From Mucilaginibacter sp. (GTDB lineage: Bacteria; Bacteroidota; Bacteroidia; Sphingobacteriales; Sphingobacteriaceae), in NCBI GenBank assembly GCA_025352225.1, contig JANXTT010000156.1, positions 1 through 64,000 of the forward strand: 64,000 nt of DNA. The letters run 5' to 3'. Of this stretch, positions 54,006 through 63,030 are shown one piece after another. Position 1 is the first letter of the stretch; the number at the start of each line of letters is the position of its first letter. The position numbers and the translations under genes are program-made. The notes beneath the pieces are model-generated. The model saw nothing but the letters and a program-made list of their open reading frames with translations. It did no database searches and was not told where the DNA came from.

Positions 54006-54776
54006 ATGTTAAGACCCAGAATTATTCCCAGTCTTCTAATTCATGATAAAGGACTGGTAAAAACTGTACATTTTAAAAACCCCAAATACGTAGGCGACCC
54101 TATTAACGCCGTTAAAATATTTAATGAAAAAGAAGTAGATGAGTTGGCTGTTTTTGATATCGATGCCTCCGTACACAACCGGGAGCCGGATTACAATTTA
54201 ATAGAACGTTTAGCCAATCAAAGCCGTATGCCATTATGTTATGGTGGAGGGGTTAAAACCGTGCAACAGGCACATCGCATTTTTGGATTAGGTATTGAAA
54301 AGATCGCGTTGAGCTCGGCTATTATTAATCGTCCTGAAATAGTTACTGAAATAGCTAACCGTGTTGGTACACAAAGTGTAGTTGCCGTGCTTGACGTTAA
54401 AAAAAAAATATTAGGAGGCTACGAAATTTATACTCATAATGGAAAAAAAGCTTCCGGTTTAAACCCTTTTCAGTTTGCAATTAAATTACAGGAGCTAGGT
54501 ATCGGCGAAATTGTAATAAACTCCATCGATCAGGATGGTACCATGAAGGGCTTTGATATGACTTTGATAAACAGTATAAGAGACGTAGTATCTATTCCTT
54601 TAACCGTTTTAGGTGGTGCAGGCTCTTTGGATGATATTGGTAAAGTTATAAAAAAACACGGTGTTATAGGTGTTGCAGCAGGTAGTCTCTTTGTTTTTAA
54701 AGGCGTGTATAAGGCTGTCCTAATCAATTATCCCAATAGAAAAGAGAAGGACGAATTAATCTTTAAGAATTCATAA
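54006..54776 (+). CDS. hisF: HisF-like barrel lacking the first catalytic Asp (HisF2 type)
   Basis: A 256-residue TIM barrel clearly related to HisF: IIPSLLIHDKGLVKTVHF, DPINAVKIFNEKEVDELAVFDIDAS, LCYGGGVKTVQQA, VINSIDQDGTMKGFD. In the histidine enzyme the first strand reads CLDVKDG with catalytic Asp11. Here residue 11 is Leu (SLLIHDKG), while the second Asp (VLDVKK) is kept. The protein should therefore be unable to make imidazole glycerol phosphate and probably serves as ammonia channel for the WbpG partner. This is like HisF2 of Pseudomonas O-antigen loci. Confidence 0.87.
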   Translation: MLRPRIIPSLLIHDKGLVKTVHFKNPKYVGDPINAVKIFNEKEVDELAVFDIDASVHNREPDYNLIERLANQSRMPLCYGGGVKTVQQAHRIFGLGIEKIALSSAIINRPEIVTEIANRVGTQSVVAVLDVKKKILGGYEIYTHNGKKASGLNPFQFAIKLQELGIGEIVINSIDQDGTMKGFDMTLINSIRDVVSIPLTVLGGAGSLDDIGKVIKKHGVIGVAAGSLFVFKGVYKAVLINYPNRKEKDELIFKNS

Positions 54777-54810
54777 AAACCATCTATCCTTAATTTATAA
54801 AAAACAACTT

Positions 54811-55851
54811 ATGCTTAATGATAAAATACTCTTAATAACCGGCGGGACGGGATCTTTTGGAAACGCTGTTCTGAATAGATTTTTACATACTGATCATTTT
54901 AAAGAAATACGCATATTCAGTCGTGATGAAAAAAAACAAGATGACATGCGCAATCAGCTTAAAAATGAAAAGCTAAAATTTTATATTGGCGATGTTCGTG
55001 ACTATAATAGTATAGAAAGAGCTATGCACGGTGTTGACTATGTGTTTCATGCAGCAGCTTTAAAACAAGTACCTTCCTGCGAGTTTTTTCCTTTGGAAGC
55101 TACCAAAACCAATGTTTTTGGCACCCAAAATACTATTGATGCCGCCATTGCTAATAAAGTTACAAAAATAATTTGTTTAAGCACTGATAAAGCTGCCTAC
55201 CCTATTAACGCAATGGGCATATCAAAGGCACTTATGGAAAAAGTTGCTATTGCGGCTTCAAGAAACATTATTAACGATACAACCACAGTTTGTTTAACGC
55301 GTTATGGCAATGTAATGGCTTCAAGAGGCTCCGTAATACCTCTATTTTTAAAGCAAATCAAAGAAGGTAAAACACTTACCATAACGGATCCTCATATGAC
55401 ACGTTTTTTAATGTCGCTTGAAGAAGCTGTAGAACTGGTGCTATTCGCATTTGAACATGGTAACCAGGGAGACTTATTTGTAAATAAAGCCCCAGCCGGT
55501 ACAATTGGCGATTTGGCATTAGCCTTAAAACAATTATGTAATGCCAATAATGAAATTAAAATTATAGGTACACGACATGGTGAAAAACTATATGAAACCT
55601 TATGCACAAGGGAAGAAATGAAAAAAGCTGAAGATATGGGCGCTTTTTATAGAATTCCGGCTGATAACAGAAACTTAAATTATAATCAATATTTTTCTGA
55701 AGGAGAAGCTGATATTTCCAAAATTGAGGATTACCATTCGCACAACACTAAACAATTAGGGGTTGAGGGCATGAAAGTACTTTTATCACAACTTCCATTG
55801 ATTAAAAAAGAAGTTTTTGGCAACCAAGATGCCTTACAATATCCGGCATAA
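54811..55851 (+). CDS. capE: CapE/FnlA-type UDP-GlcNAc 4,6-dehydratase/5-epimerase
   Basis: A 346-residue soluble SDR. LLITGGTGSFGNAVLNRFL at about 8-26 binds NADP, FSRDEKKQDDMRN is the family's second signature, and CLSTDKAAYPINAMGISKALMEK carries the active site with Met in place of Tyr. The enzyme removes water from UDP-GlcNAc and inverts C5, the first step to UDP-N-acetyl-L-fucosamine. CapF-like and CapG-like genes follow within 1.7 kb. A related but membrane-bound dehydratase is encoded at 30375. Confidence 0.88.
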   Translation: MLNDKILLITGGTGSFGNAVLNRFLHTDHFKEIRIFSRDEKKQDDMRNQLKNEKLKFYIGDVRDYNSIERAMHGVDYVFHAAALKQVPSCEFFPLEATKTNVFGTQNTIDAAIANKVTKIICLSTDKAAYPINAMGISKALMEKVAIAASRNIINDTTTVCLTRYGNVMASRGSVIPLFLKQIKEGKTLTITDPHMTRFLMSLEEAVELVLFAFEHGNQGDLFVNKAPAGTIGDLALALKQLCNANNEIKIIGTRHGEKLYETLCTREEMKKAEDMGAFYRIPADNRNLNYNQYFSEGEADISKIEDYHSHNTKQLGVEGMKVLLSQLPLIKKEVFGNQDALQYPA

Positions 55852-55854
55852 CCA

Positions 55855-56289
55855 ATGATTAAACAACCACAATTTATAGCAGGGGGATCTCATAAAGATG
55901 AAAGAGGGACGGTTTCTTTTATAAACGATTTTAAAATGGATGAGGTTAAAAGGCTTTACTTCATTGAACATCCTGATATAAATATGGTTAGGGCATGGCA
56001 AGGTCATAAAAAAGAGCAAAAATGGTTCTATGTATCAAGTGGTAGTTTCAAAGTTATTGCTATAAAACCAAACGATTGGGAAAATCCTTCAAACTACCTC
56101 GATTTAAAACAATTTGTGTTGGCTGCCGGTAGCCCCGGTATTTTGTATATACCAGGCGGCTATGCAAATGGATTTAAAGCACTTGAACCTCATTCAATAA
56201 TTACTGTATTCTCTGATTTTACAGTTGAACAATCAGCACAAGATAATTATAGATTTGATCCGGATTTATGGTTTAATTGGGAAACATAA
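55855..56289 (+). CDS. cupin-type sugar isomerase/epimerase (FdtA/RmlC-like)
   Basis: A 144-residue small cupin. VRAWQGHKKEQKWFYVSSGSFKVIAI gives the His-containing first motif, and YIPGGYANGFKALEPHSIITVFSDF the second; both look like RmlC and FdtA/WxcM sugar 3,4-ketoisomerases or epimerases. It starts 3 bases after capE and is followed by the CapF-like gene. Similar small cupins are often found in FucNAc clusters, where their role is unclear. It may act on the 4-keto sugar made by CapE. Confidence 0.72.
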   Translation: MIKQPQFIAGGSHKDERGTVSFINDFKMDEVKRLYFIEHPDINMVRAWQGHKKEQKWFYVSSGSFKVIAIKPNDWENPSNYLDLKQFVLAAGSPGILYIPGGYANGFKALEPHSIITVFSDFTVEQSAQDNYRFDPDLWFNWET

Positions 56290-56322
56290 TTTGCATTATT
56301 TTTTTAAATTATAATTATACTA

Positions 56323-57441
56323 ATGATTAAAGTAGGAATAACAGGTCAGAAAGGATTTATTGGCCAGCATTTATATAATACACTAGGTCTTTTTCCTCAA
56401 GAATTTGAACGTATAGAATATCATCGCGACTGGTTCGATGATGAAACTAAACTAAATAATTTTGTTTCCAATTGTGATGTAATTGTACATTTAGCTGCAA
56501 TGAACAGGCATAACGATGCAAATGTAATTTATAAGAACAATGTAAGCCTAGTTCAAAAACTAGTAGGTGCGTTACAAAACGCACAAAGCAAGGCACATAT
56601 TTTATTTTCCTCTTCATCACAAGAAGAAAAAGGCAATCTTTATGGAAAAAGCAAAAAAGATGGACGAGAACATTTAGCCAACTGGGCCAAAAATGCGGGA
56701 GGCAAATTTACCGGGCTAGTTATTCCTAATGTATTCGGACCTTTTGGGCACCCTTATTACAACTCTTTCATTGCTACATTTTGTCATCAACTAACCCAAA
56801 ATGAACAACCCAAAATTGATGTAGATAGCACCGTAAAATTGATCTATGTTCAAGACTTGGTTGAACAAATAATTCATCACATCAGAAACCATACCGATGC
56901 TGATTTGGTTACTATACCGCATACTTCTGCGTACAAAGTTTCCGACATCCTAATATTATTAGATGGCTTCAAAAAACAATACATGGAAGGAGGAGTAATT
57001 CCTAATTTGTCCAATACATTTGAACTTAACCTATTTAACACCTTCAGATGCTATATGGATGTTAAACAACACTTTCCTGTTAAGTTTACCCAACACACTG
57101 ATGCAAGGGGAGCGTTTGTTGAGGTTATTAAACTAAATGACGGAGGCCAAGTTTCATTTTCAACCACAGTTAGCGGAATAACCCGGGGAAACCATTACCA
57201 TACTCGTAAAATTGAACGTTTTGCAGTAATCAAAGGCGAAGCATTGATTCAATTACGAAAAATAGCCACAGATGATGTTTTAGATTTTTATCTTTCAGGC
57301 ACGGAGCCGGCCTATGTAGATATGCCTATTTGGTATACACATAACATTAAAAATATCGGTTCGGATGATTTGTACACTATATTCTGGATCAATGAGTTTT
57401 TTAATCCAGCTGACCCTGATACCTATTTTGAAACTGTTTAA
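56323..57441 (+). CDS. capF: CapF/FnlB-type bifunctional SDR-cupin reductase
   Basis: A 372-residue two-domain protein. The N-terminal SDR part begins KVGITGQKGFIGQHLYNTL and has LYGKSKKDGREHL for Tyr and Lys. The C-terminal cupin (from about residue 245, FPVKFTQHTDARGAFVEV, then RGNHYHTRKIERFAVIKG) is the zinc-binding C3-epimerase domain of CapF. CapF epimerises C3 and reduces C4 of the CapE product to UDP-N-acetyl-L-talosamine. It precedes the 2-epimerase gene by 14 bases. Confidence 0.88.
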   Translation: MIKVGITGQKGFIGQHLYNTLGLFPQEFERIEYHRDWFDDETKLNNFVSNCDVIVHLAAMNRHNDANVIYKNNVSLVQKLVGALQNAQSKAHILFSSSSQEEKGNLYGKSKKDGREHLANWAKNAGGKFTGLVIPNVFGPFGHPYYNSFIATFCHQLTQNEQPKIDVDSTVKLIYVQDLVEQIIHHIRNHTDADLVTIPHTSAYKVSDILILLDGFKKQYMEGGVIPNLSNTFELNLFNTFRCYMDVKQHFPVKFTQHTDARGAFVEVIKLNDGGQVSFSTTVSGITRGNHYHTRKIERFAVIKGEALIQLRKIATDDVLDFYLSGTEPAYVDMPIWYTHNIKNIGSDDLYTIFWINEFFNPADPDTYFETV

Positions 57442-57455
57442 AACAAGCTTTATTT

Positions 57456-58601
57456 ATGAGCAGAACGATTAAAAAATTAAAAGTGATGACAGTGGTTGGT
57501 ACCCGGCCAGAAATCATACGCCTATCAAGAGTTTTGATTGCACTAGATCAATCAGAATCCATACAGCATATACTGGTACATACAGGTCAGAATTATGATT
57601 ATGAACTCAATCAAATATTTTTTGATGATTTGGGCCTGCGCAAACCGGATCACTTTTTAAATGCAGCAGGTAAAACAGCCACCGAAACAATAGGGCAAAT
57701 ATTAATTAATATAGATCCAATATTGGAAAGCGAAAAACCGGACGCCTTTTTGGTATTAGGAGATACCAATAGTTGTTTATGTGCCCTACCGGCAAAAAAA
57801 AGACATATTCCTATTTTTCATATGGAAGCTGGTAATCGTTGCTTTGATCAAAGAGTACCAGAAGAAACAAATCGTAAAATAGTCGATCATATCAGTGATA
57901 TTAATTTAACATACAGCGATATAGCCAGAGAATATTTATTACGTGAGGGGATATCTGCTGATCGTATTATTAAAACAGGCTCGCCAATATTCGAGGTTTT
58001 AAATTATTATTTGCCTCAAATTAAAGATTCTGATATATTAAATAAATTAGGATTAAAAGCAAATGAATTCTTTGTAGTTTCTTCCCATCGGGAAGAAAAC
58101 ATTAATAGTGAAAAGAACTTTAATGGCCTGATGAATAGTTTAAATATAATTGCTGAGCAATATAAGTACCCAATCATTGTAAGTACTCACCCTCGTACAC
58201 GTAAAATGATCGAAACTAAAAAAATTGCTATGTGTCCTGAAATACAATTTTTAAAGCCTATGGGGTTTAATGATTATAACGCTTTGCAGATGCATTCATT
58301 TGCTGTATTATCAGATAGTGGTACAATTTCTGAAGAATCATCTACATTAAACTTTAGAGCATTAAACATCAGAGAGGCCCATGAGCGACCTGAGGCGATG
58401 GAGGAAGCATCGGTAATGATGGTTGGATTAAACCCCGAACGTATTACGCAGGGATTGATACAATTACAATATCAGCACGTAGGCGAACAAAGAAATTTCA
58501 GGCCAGTGGCCGATTATTCCATGCCAAATGTATCAGATAAAGTAGTAAGAATTATAATTAGTTATGTTGATTATATTAAGAGAGTTGTTTGGAGCGAATA
58601 A
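57456..58601 (+). CDS. capG: CapG/FnlC-type non-hydrolysing UDP-HexNAc 2-epimerase
   Basis: A 381-residue GT-B epimerase of the WecB/CapG group. VMTVVGTRPEIIRLSRVL, VHTGQNYDYELNQIFFDDL, VLGDTNSCLCAL, HMEAGNRCFDQRVPEETNRK, SSHREENI and LSDSGTISEESS are all present. The MEAGNRCFDQRVPEE stretch is typical of the FnlC/WbjD subgroup, which makes UDP-N-acetyl-L-fucosamine. With capE and capF it completes that pathway. The glycosyltransferase that follows, 16 bases on, probably uses the product. Confidence 0.9.
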   Translation: MSRTIKKLKVMTVVGTRPEIIRLSRVLIALDQSESIQHILVHTGQNYDYELNQIFFDDLGLRKPDHFLNAAGKTATETIGQILINIDPILESEKPDAFLVLGDTNSCLCALPAKKRHIPIFHMEAGNRCFDQRVPEETNRKIVDHISDINLTYSDIAREYLLREGISADRIIKTGSPIFEVLNYYLPQIKDSDILNKLGLKANEFFVVSSHREENINSEKNFNGLMNSLNIIAEQYKYPIIVSTHPRTRKMIETKKIAMCPEIQFLKPMGFNDYNALQMHSFAVLSDSGTISEESSTLNFRALNIREAHERPEAMEEASVMMVGLNPERITQGLIQLQYQHVGEQRNFRPVADYSMPNVSDKVVRIIISYVDYIKRVVWSE

Positions 58602-58617
58602 CAAATTACTATAATTA

Positions 58618-59874
58618 ATGAAAAAAAAAATCCTCATACACAGTATTGTTTTTAGTCCGGATGGTGTTTCAACCGCGTACTTGTATAATGATATTGCTAT
58701 CAAGTTTAAGGAAAGCGGTTACGATGTAGTTGTATTAACAACCACCCCTCATTATAACCTCGTTGCAGAAGAATTAGTAAAACAACCATTACATGCTAAG
58801 CTTTGGGGAATATATTATGTAAGCGAATTTCATAATATACCCGTTATACATATACCACAAAAAAAATTTAAAAGTGCTTTATTAAGGATGTTAGGATTTA
58901 TTTATTGGCATTTTTTATCAATAATCATAGGTCTACTCCAAAAAAATATAAATATCATTTTATCTCCATCTCCTCCTTTAACAATAGGTTTTATTAATCT
59001 ATTAATTGGCAAAATTAAATCAGCAAAAGTAGTTTATAATGTTCAGGAAATTTATCCTGATTTTTTGATCAATCAAGGTAACCTTAAATTTAAACCAGTT
59101 ATAAACTTTTTAAAATGGCTGGAAAGATTTATTTATAATCGGTCCGATGCTGTTGTAACAATAGATAAAGTATTCTATAACACTATTGTTGAACGATTTA
59201 TAAACCCGGATAAATTACATGTAATTCCCAATTTTGTAGATACCGGATTATTCAAACCCGTATTCAATCATAATCTTGATGAAGTGTTATTTCCTCTCAA
59301 AGACGATGTTCTGAAGATAATGTACGCCGGCAACCTAGGGCATGCTCAAGATTGGGAACCTCTACTCTTTGTAGCAAAAGCGCTCTCATCCCATAATATT
59401 GAATTTTGGATTATTGGCGAAGGAGTTATGAAGGATTACCTCATTGATCAAATTATTAAAAACCAGCTTTCAAATGTGCATATTATTCCATATCAGCCAA
59501 GAGAACATATGCCAGCTTTAATCTCATATGCTGATCTCCAATTTATTTTTATGTCTCCAGAAATGGAAGGTCAGGGATTTCCCTCAAAAGTTTATACCAT
59601 TATGGCCTGTGCAAAACCATTACTTATAACATCCGGTATAAACACACCAATAAGTAAATTTTTAAGCAAGGTTGGCTGTGCCTGTATTATAAATCAACCA
59701 GAATTTACCGATAAATGCAATGACATAATAGCGTTTTTGATCAAAGTGAGAAACGATGCATCTCAATTAACAAGCATGGGTGAAAAAGGATTACATTTGA
59801 TTGAAAGGTCATATTCAAAAGAAATAGTTACTTCTCAATATGTGGATTTGGCGAACCATTTAATTCGAAAATAA
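58618..59874 (+). CDS. GT4-family glycosyltransferase (WbuB-like, probable L-FucNAc transferase)
   Basis: A 418-residue GT-B glycosyltransferase. The N-terminal half has IVFSPDGVSTAYLYNDIA and a hydrophobic patch around residues 90-110 (membrane association). The C-terminal half holds the donor-site motifs: IMYAGNLGHAQDWEPL, FWIIGEGVMKDYL and MEGQGFPSKVYTIMACAKP, where Glu and the GFPSK loop contact the nucleotide. WbuB proteins beside fnlABC transfer L-FucNAc in several O-antigen loci, so the same role is likely. It is the last gene of the plus-strand cluster. Confidence 0.83.
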   Translation: MKKKILIHSIVFSPDGVSTAYLYNDIAIKFKESGYDVVVLTTTPHYNLVAEELVKQPLHAKLWGIYYVSEFHNIPVIHIPQKKFKSALLRMLGFIYWHFLSIIIGLLQKNINIILSPSPPLTIGFINLLIGKIKSAKVVYNVQEIYPDFLINQGNLKFKPVINFLKWLERFIYNRSDAVVTIDKVFYNTIVERFINPDKLHVIPNFVDTGLFKPVFNHNLDEVLFPLKDDVLKIMYAGNLGHAQDWEPLLFVAKALSSHNIEFWIIGEGVMKDYLIDQIIKNQLSNVHIIPYQPREHMPALISYADLQFIFMSPEMEGQGFPSKVYTIMACAKPLLITSGINTPISKFLSKVGCACIINQPEFTDKCNDIIAFLIKVRNDASQLTSMGEKGLHLIERSYSKEIVTSQYVDLANHLIRK

Positions 59875-59980
59875 ACTAAAAATAGAATAACTGGTCTAAC
59901 AGGATTCATTGGGGTAAATTTGAAATATTAACTTAATAAAACTGTGAGGTTTACAGAGATCGTTTCACTTCCGCTTAGAA

Positions 59981-60190
59981 TCAAGCTAATAATTTTGCAC
60001 CTTGATTCTTTCTTTTAGTGGTCTTACGATATAGCACTGACTTCCTCCCATATACGGGCGTTTTATCAGCAAATTCGTTTACGACTTGTATAGGAGATCT
60101 GCCTTTTAGAGAATGCGTCGTATAGGGAAAGGCATTTGTTCCGTCACAGTCCCGAGGAATTTCCCGCAGGTTTTTCCATATATAAAGCAA
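59981..60190 (-). pseudogene. possible remnant of an integrase-type transposase
   Basis: A 69-codon ORF with TTG as first codon. THSLKGRSPIQVVNEF resembles the HSxLKGxTPxEV end motif of IS3/IS481-type integrase-core transposases, and a basic tail follows (RKTTKRKNQGAK). No DDE residues remain. The match is short, so a decayed insertion sequence is only a guess. Confidence 0.35.
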
Positions 60191-60216
60191 AACTTAATTT
60201 GGCTTTATATATGGAA
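60174..60216. repeat. 15-base-pair perfect inverted repeat
   Basis: TTCCATATATAAAGC pairs with GCTTTATATATGGAA around a 13-base loop. No T-run follows on either strand, so it is not an ordinary terminator. It abuts the start of the transposase remnant. Confidence 0.6.
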
Positions 60217-60220
60217 TTAC

Positions 60221-60243
60221 AATAGGCGTATCTATCGCCTATT
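60221..60243. repeat. 8-base-pair hairpin
   Basis: AATAGGCG pairs with CGCCTATT around a 7-base loop, 4 bases after the larger inverted repeat. Together they could fold into two adjacent stem-loops. Confidence 0.5.
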
Positions 60244-60426
60244 ATATCTATAAAAAGAATTATCAATGTAGACAATATATTCTTTCAGACGAAGCTCCTT
60301 AGATTAAATTTCTTTTTATTGAAGATTTTTCGTTCAATGACTATTCGTAAATAGATACATTAGTATTTTCCAGTCTGCTTCTTAAAACGCTAAATAATAA
60401 CAATCTTGAAAAAATATTATTACATT

Positions 60427-62982
60427 TTATCGTCGGACAAGGCTAAGAACACCGATAAGCACTGCTGCGGCAGATGCCAAGGCACCACTTATCCCCGCAA
60501 TTTCTTGTACTGATAGCCTTTTACTCGGAGCCGACTTGGGTACAACCAATTCACTACCTGACTTTATTCGTGGGAAACTATTAAAAAAAAAGTAATTATG
60601 GGTACTTGCAACAGTACCATTAGAATATAATACATAAGAACGGCGCTTTAATGCATTAGGTGCAAAACCTCCGGAATTATTTATGTAGCTTCTAAATGAT
60701 TTTGAATTATCGAAAACAACTGAGCTAGGAAACAACACTTCACCCCTTACCTTCACGGTTTGTTGTTCTTTTGGAACGCGCAATACATCACCTTCTTGCA
60801 AAATTAAATCAATTTTAGAATTCGGTTTTTTTAAAATCTTTTTTAAATCTACCCCAATATACTCATTGTTTAATTGTTTTATTTCACTGTTGGTTGAATC
60901 TTTTAAGGTTTTTTGCAAATGCTCTAGGCGTTGGTACCGTTCGCTTTGTAATTCACCTACATTTAATTTACTCTTTTCTACATCAACTCCCATATTATCT
61001 ATTCTTTTTAACGACCCTGCTTCAACATCGGCTGAAATCGTTAAACCACCTGCACGTTTAACCAAACTTGATATTTTTTCGTCTTTGGTACTAAGTGTAT
61101 ATGTACCGGGATAGAGAACCTCGCCTTCAATTCTAACAGTTTTTTGCTTTTCATATCCTGGCAGATTATAAACCGACACTACGTCAAATGGTTCTAACTT
61201 GAATGGAATATTGTTCAATTTAAATTTATCATCAACATCTACGGTGAAAACCTCTGCTACAGGAGTGTTTTTCTGATTGGGATCACTATTTTTAATTCGT
61301 CGAGCAACTGCAATACGTTTTGGACTGGCACCCTCTGTAAATCCACCGGCTTGAACTATGATATCTTCAACTGTCATGTTTTCCGCATAGGAATAATCTC
61401 CCCCCGTCCTTACCTCGCCATTTACAGTCACTTTATATTGGTCTCGTAAATCAAATATTGATGGTATACTAACTACGTCCTCCTTTTTCAAAGTAATATC
61501 CGGATTAGTTTTATTAAGAACCGCTTTAACATCAAAAGAGATAAGTTCTGTGGTATTGTCAATTTTTAAACGGCTTATAAAGCCTCTCGATGTAAAAGCA
61601 TCTGGTAATAAGCCGGATGCTTTAGTTATCAATTGTGTTAATGTTAAGCCTTTAGAAAGTTCAAACTGACCGGGTCTGATAACGGCACCATAAATACTCA
61701 CCCTATTTTCATAAGTATCTAAAATGCGTTCAACTTCATATTGGTCACTACGCAGCGGTATATAATTATTAAAGTCCGCTGATTTTATATCAGTTACCCG
61801 TCGATCCTGATCCGTCACCTGAAGCACTTTAATAGTTGCAGTATAAGCCAGGTCGGAAAACCCGCCTCCAAAGTTAATTACATCTCGTAAACTTTCACCT
61901 GGAATAACTTCGTATATAGCCGGTCTTTTAACTTGCCCTGATAACGATACACGTACTTTATAGGTTGGCACTCTTATGATATCCCCATCCTCTAATTTGA
62001 TATTATCTTTTTGGCTCCCTTTTAACAGGAAATCATAAACATCAAGCTTTCTGATAACTGCATTATCTCTGATAATTTCGATTTGTCTGAATGAACCATT
62101 ACCACTTGGACCACCTGATGCATATAAAGCGTTAAATACTGTTGATAGTGAAGATAAAGTGTAGGTACCTGGCCTGTTTAGTTCGCCAACCAAAATAACT
62201 TTAATACTTCGTATATTGCCTAAACTTACTGCAACATTAGTTCCATGCCCTATGGCATAATGATTTTGTATTAATTTAGATTTTATTAAAGCCGTTGATT
62301 GTTCAATGGTTTTACCACTAACATTTACAAGTCCAATACCCGGTATTTGTATATTTCCTTCTGGCGTAACATTTAACCGCCAATCAACTTGCGAGTTACC
62401 GTACACATTTATAACTATCTGATCATCTGGCCCAAGTTTGTAATTTTGGGGAGTGGGAATACGTAAATTGGGTTCGAAAGTTAAATTATCGTTATTAAAT
62501 AATTCGGACCCAAATATTGTCGACGCGGATGATCTCGGCCCGTTGTTAGCTTTTTCGGTATCAGTTTTTTCTGGATTTGTTTTATCATCTCCATTTACCT
62601 GACGGCCATTTGTTTTTTTAGTTTTATCGGCAGCATTATCATCTTTTGAAGTTCTGATGATGTTAATTCTGGCTTGTAATTTATTAACCTCGGCTTCGGG
62701 CATTCCTTTAGCTAAAGCTGCCTGACGGATTTGTTCATCACTCATCCCGGATGCTTGCGCTTTTTGCATCAAATCTCTTACCTGGCCATCATTAAGATTG
62801 TCTGCCTTAACTTCACTCGGAGCTGTTGCTGCAGCAGGGGTTTGAGCTTTAATAATTCCTATATTTCCAAAGGTGATTGATAAAGAGATAGCTATAATTA
62901 CACAGGAAAGATATTTTATTTTACACGTTGGCTTAAAGACTAGGCTTAACATTTTTTTTATTAATTTAAATGACAAAAGCAT
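60427..62982 (-). CDS. Wza-type polysaccharide export protein with multiple SLBB domains
   Basis: About 851 residues from the ATG at 62982 (the ORF track begins at an upstream TTG). A hydrophobic signal lies near residues 22-45. It is followed by a helical segment with DEQIRQAALAKGMPEAE, common in Bacteroidota SLBB proteins, then a Poly_export domain (YKLGPDDQIVINVYGN, about residues 178-193) and at least five SLBB repeats with the VNGEVRTGG or VRGEVLFPS type of start. A final helix (IAGISGALASAAAVLIGVLSLV) may span the outer membrane, as in Wza. No lipobox Cys is seen after the signal. It lies 48 bases after the dehydrogenase gene, so the two are probably co-transcribed. Confidence 0.87.
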   Translation of the reverse strand: MLLSFKLIKKMLSLVFKPTCKIKYLSCVIIAISLSITFGNIGIIKAQTPAAATAPSEVKADNLNDGQVRDLMQKAQASGMSDEQIRQAALAKGMPEAEVNKLQARINIIRTSKDDNAADKTKKTNGRQVNGDDKTNPEKTDTEKANNGPRSSASTIFGSELFNNDNLTFEPNLRIPTPQNYKLGPDDQIVINVYGNSQVDWRLNVTPEGNIQIPGIGLVNVSGKTIEQSTALIKSKLIQNHYAIGHGTNVAVSLGNIRSIKVILVGELNRPGTYTLSSLSTVFNALYASGGPSGNGSFRQIEIIRDNAVIRKLDVYDFLLKGSQKDNIKLEDGDIIRVPTYKVRVSLSGQVKRPAIYEVIPGESLRDVINFGGGFSDLAYTATIKVLQVTDQDRRVTDIKSADFNNYIPLRSDQYEVERILDTYENRVSIYGAVIRPGQFELSKGLTLTQLITKASGLLPDAFTSRGFISRLKIDNTTELISFDVKAVLNKTNPDITLKKEDVVSIPSIFDLRDQYKVTVNGEVRTGGDYSYAENMTVEDIIVQAGGFTEGASPKRIAVARRIKNSDPNQKNTPVAEVFTVDVDDKFKLNNIPFKLEPFDVVSVYNLPGYEKQKTVRIEGEVLYPGTYTLSTKDEKISSLVKRAGGLTISADVEAGSLKRIDNMGVDVEKSKLNVGELQSERYQRLEHLQKTLKDSTNSEIKQLNNEYIGVDLKKILKKPNSKIDLILQEGDVLRVPKEQQTVKVRGEVLFPSSVVFDNSKSFRSYINNSGGFAPNALKRRSYVLYSNGTVASTHNYFFFNSFPRIKSGSELVVPKSAPSKRLSVQEIAGISGALASAAAVLIGVLSLVRR

Positions 62983-63030
62983 TTTTTTTTGCAATGTTAC
63001 GAATTATCTGAGAAACAATATGAAAAAATA

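Larger units (their letters stand above)
59875..60426. other. 552-base intergenic region with transposase remnant and two hairpins
   Basis: The space between two convergent transcripts holds a decayed minus-strand ORF (59981-60190), a 15-base-pair inverted repeat (60174-60216) and an 8-base-pair hairpin (60221-60243). No canonical rho-independent terminator was seen for either cluster. Confidence 0.5.

Noticed and set aside
53388-54776. hisH and hisF as part of a histidine operon
   Set aside because: No other his gene is present, they are coupled to a WbpG-type gene, and HisF lacks Asp11.
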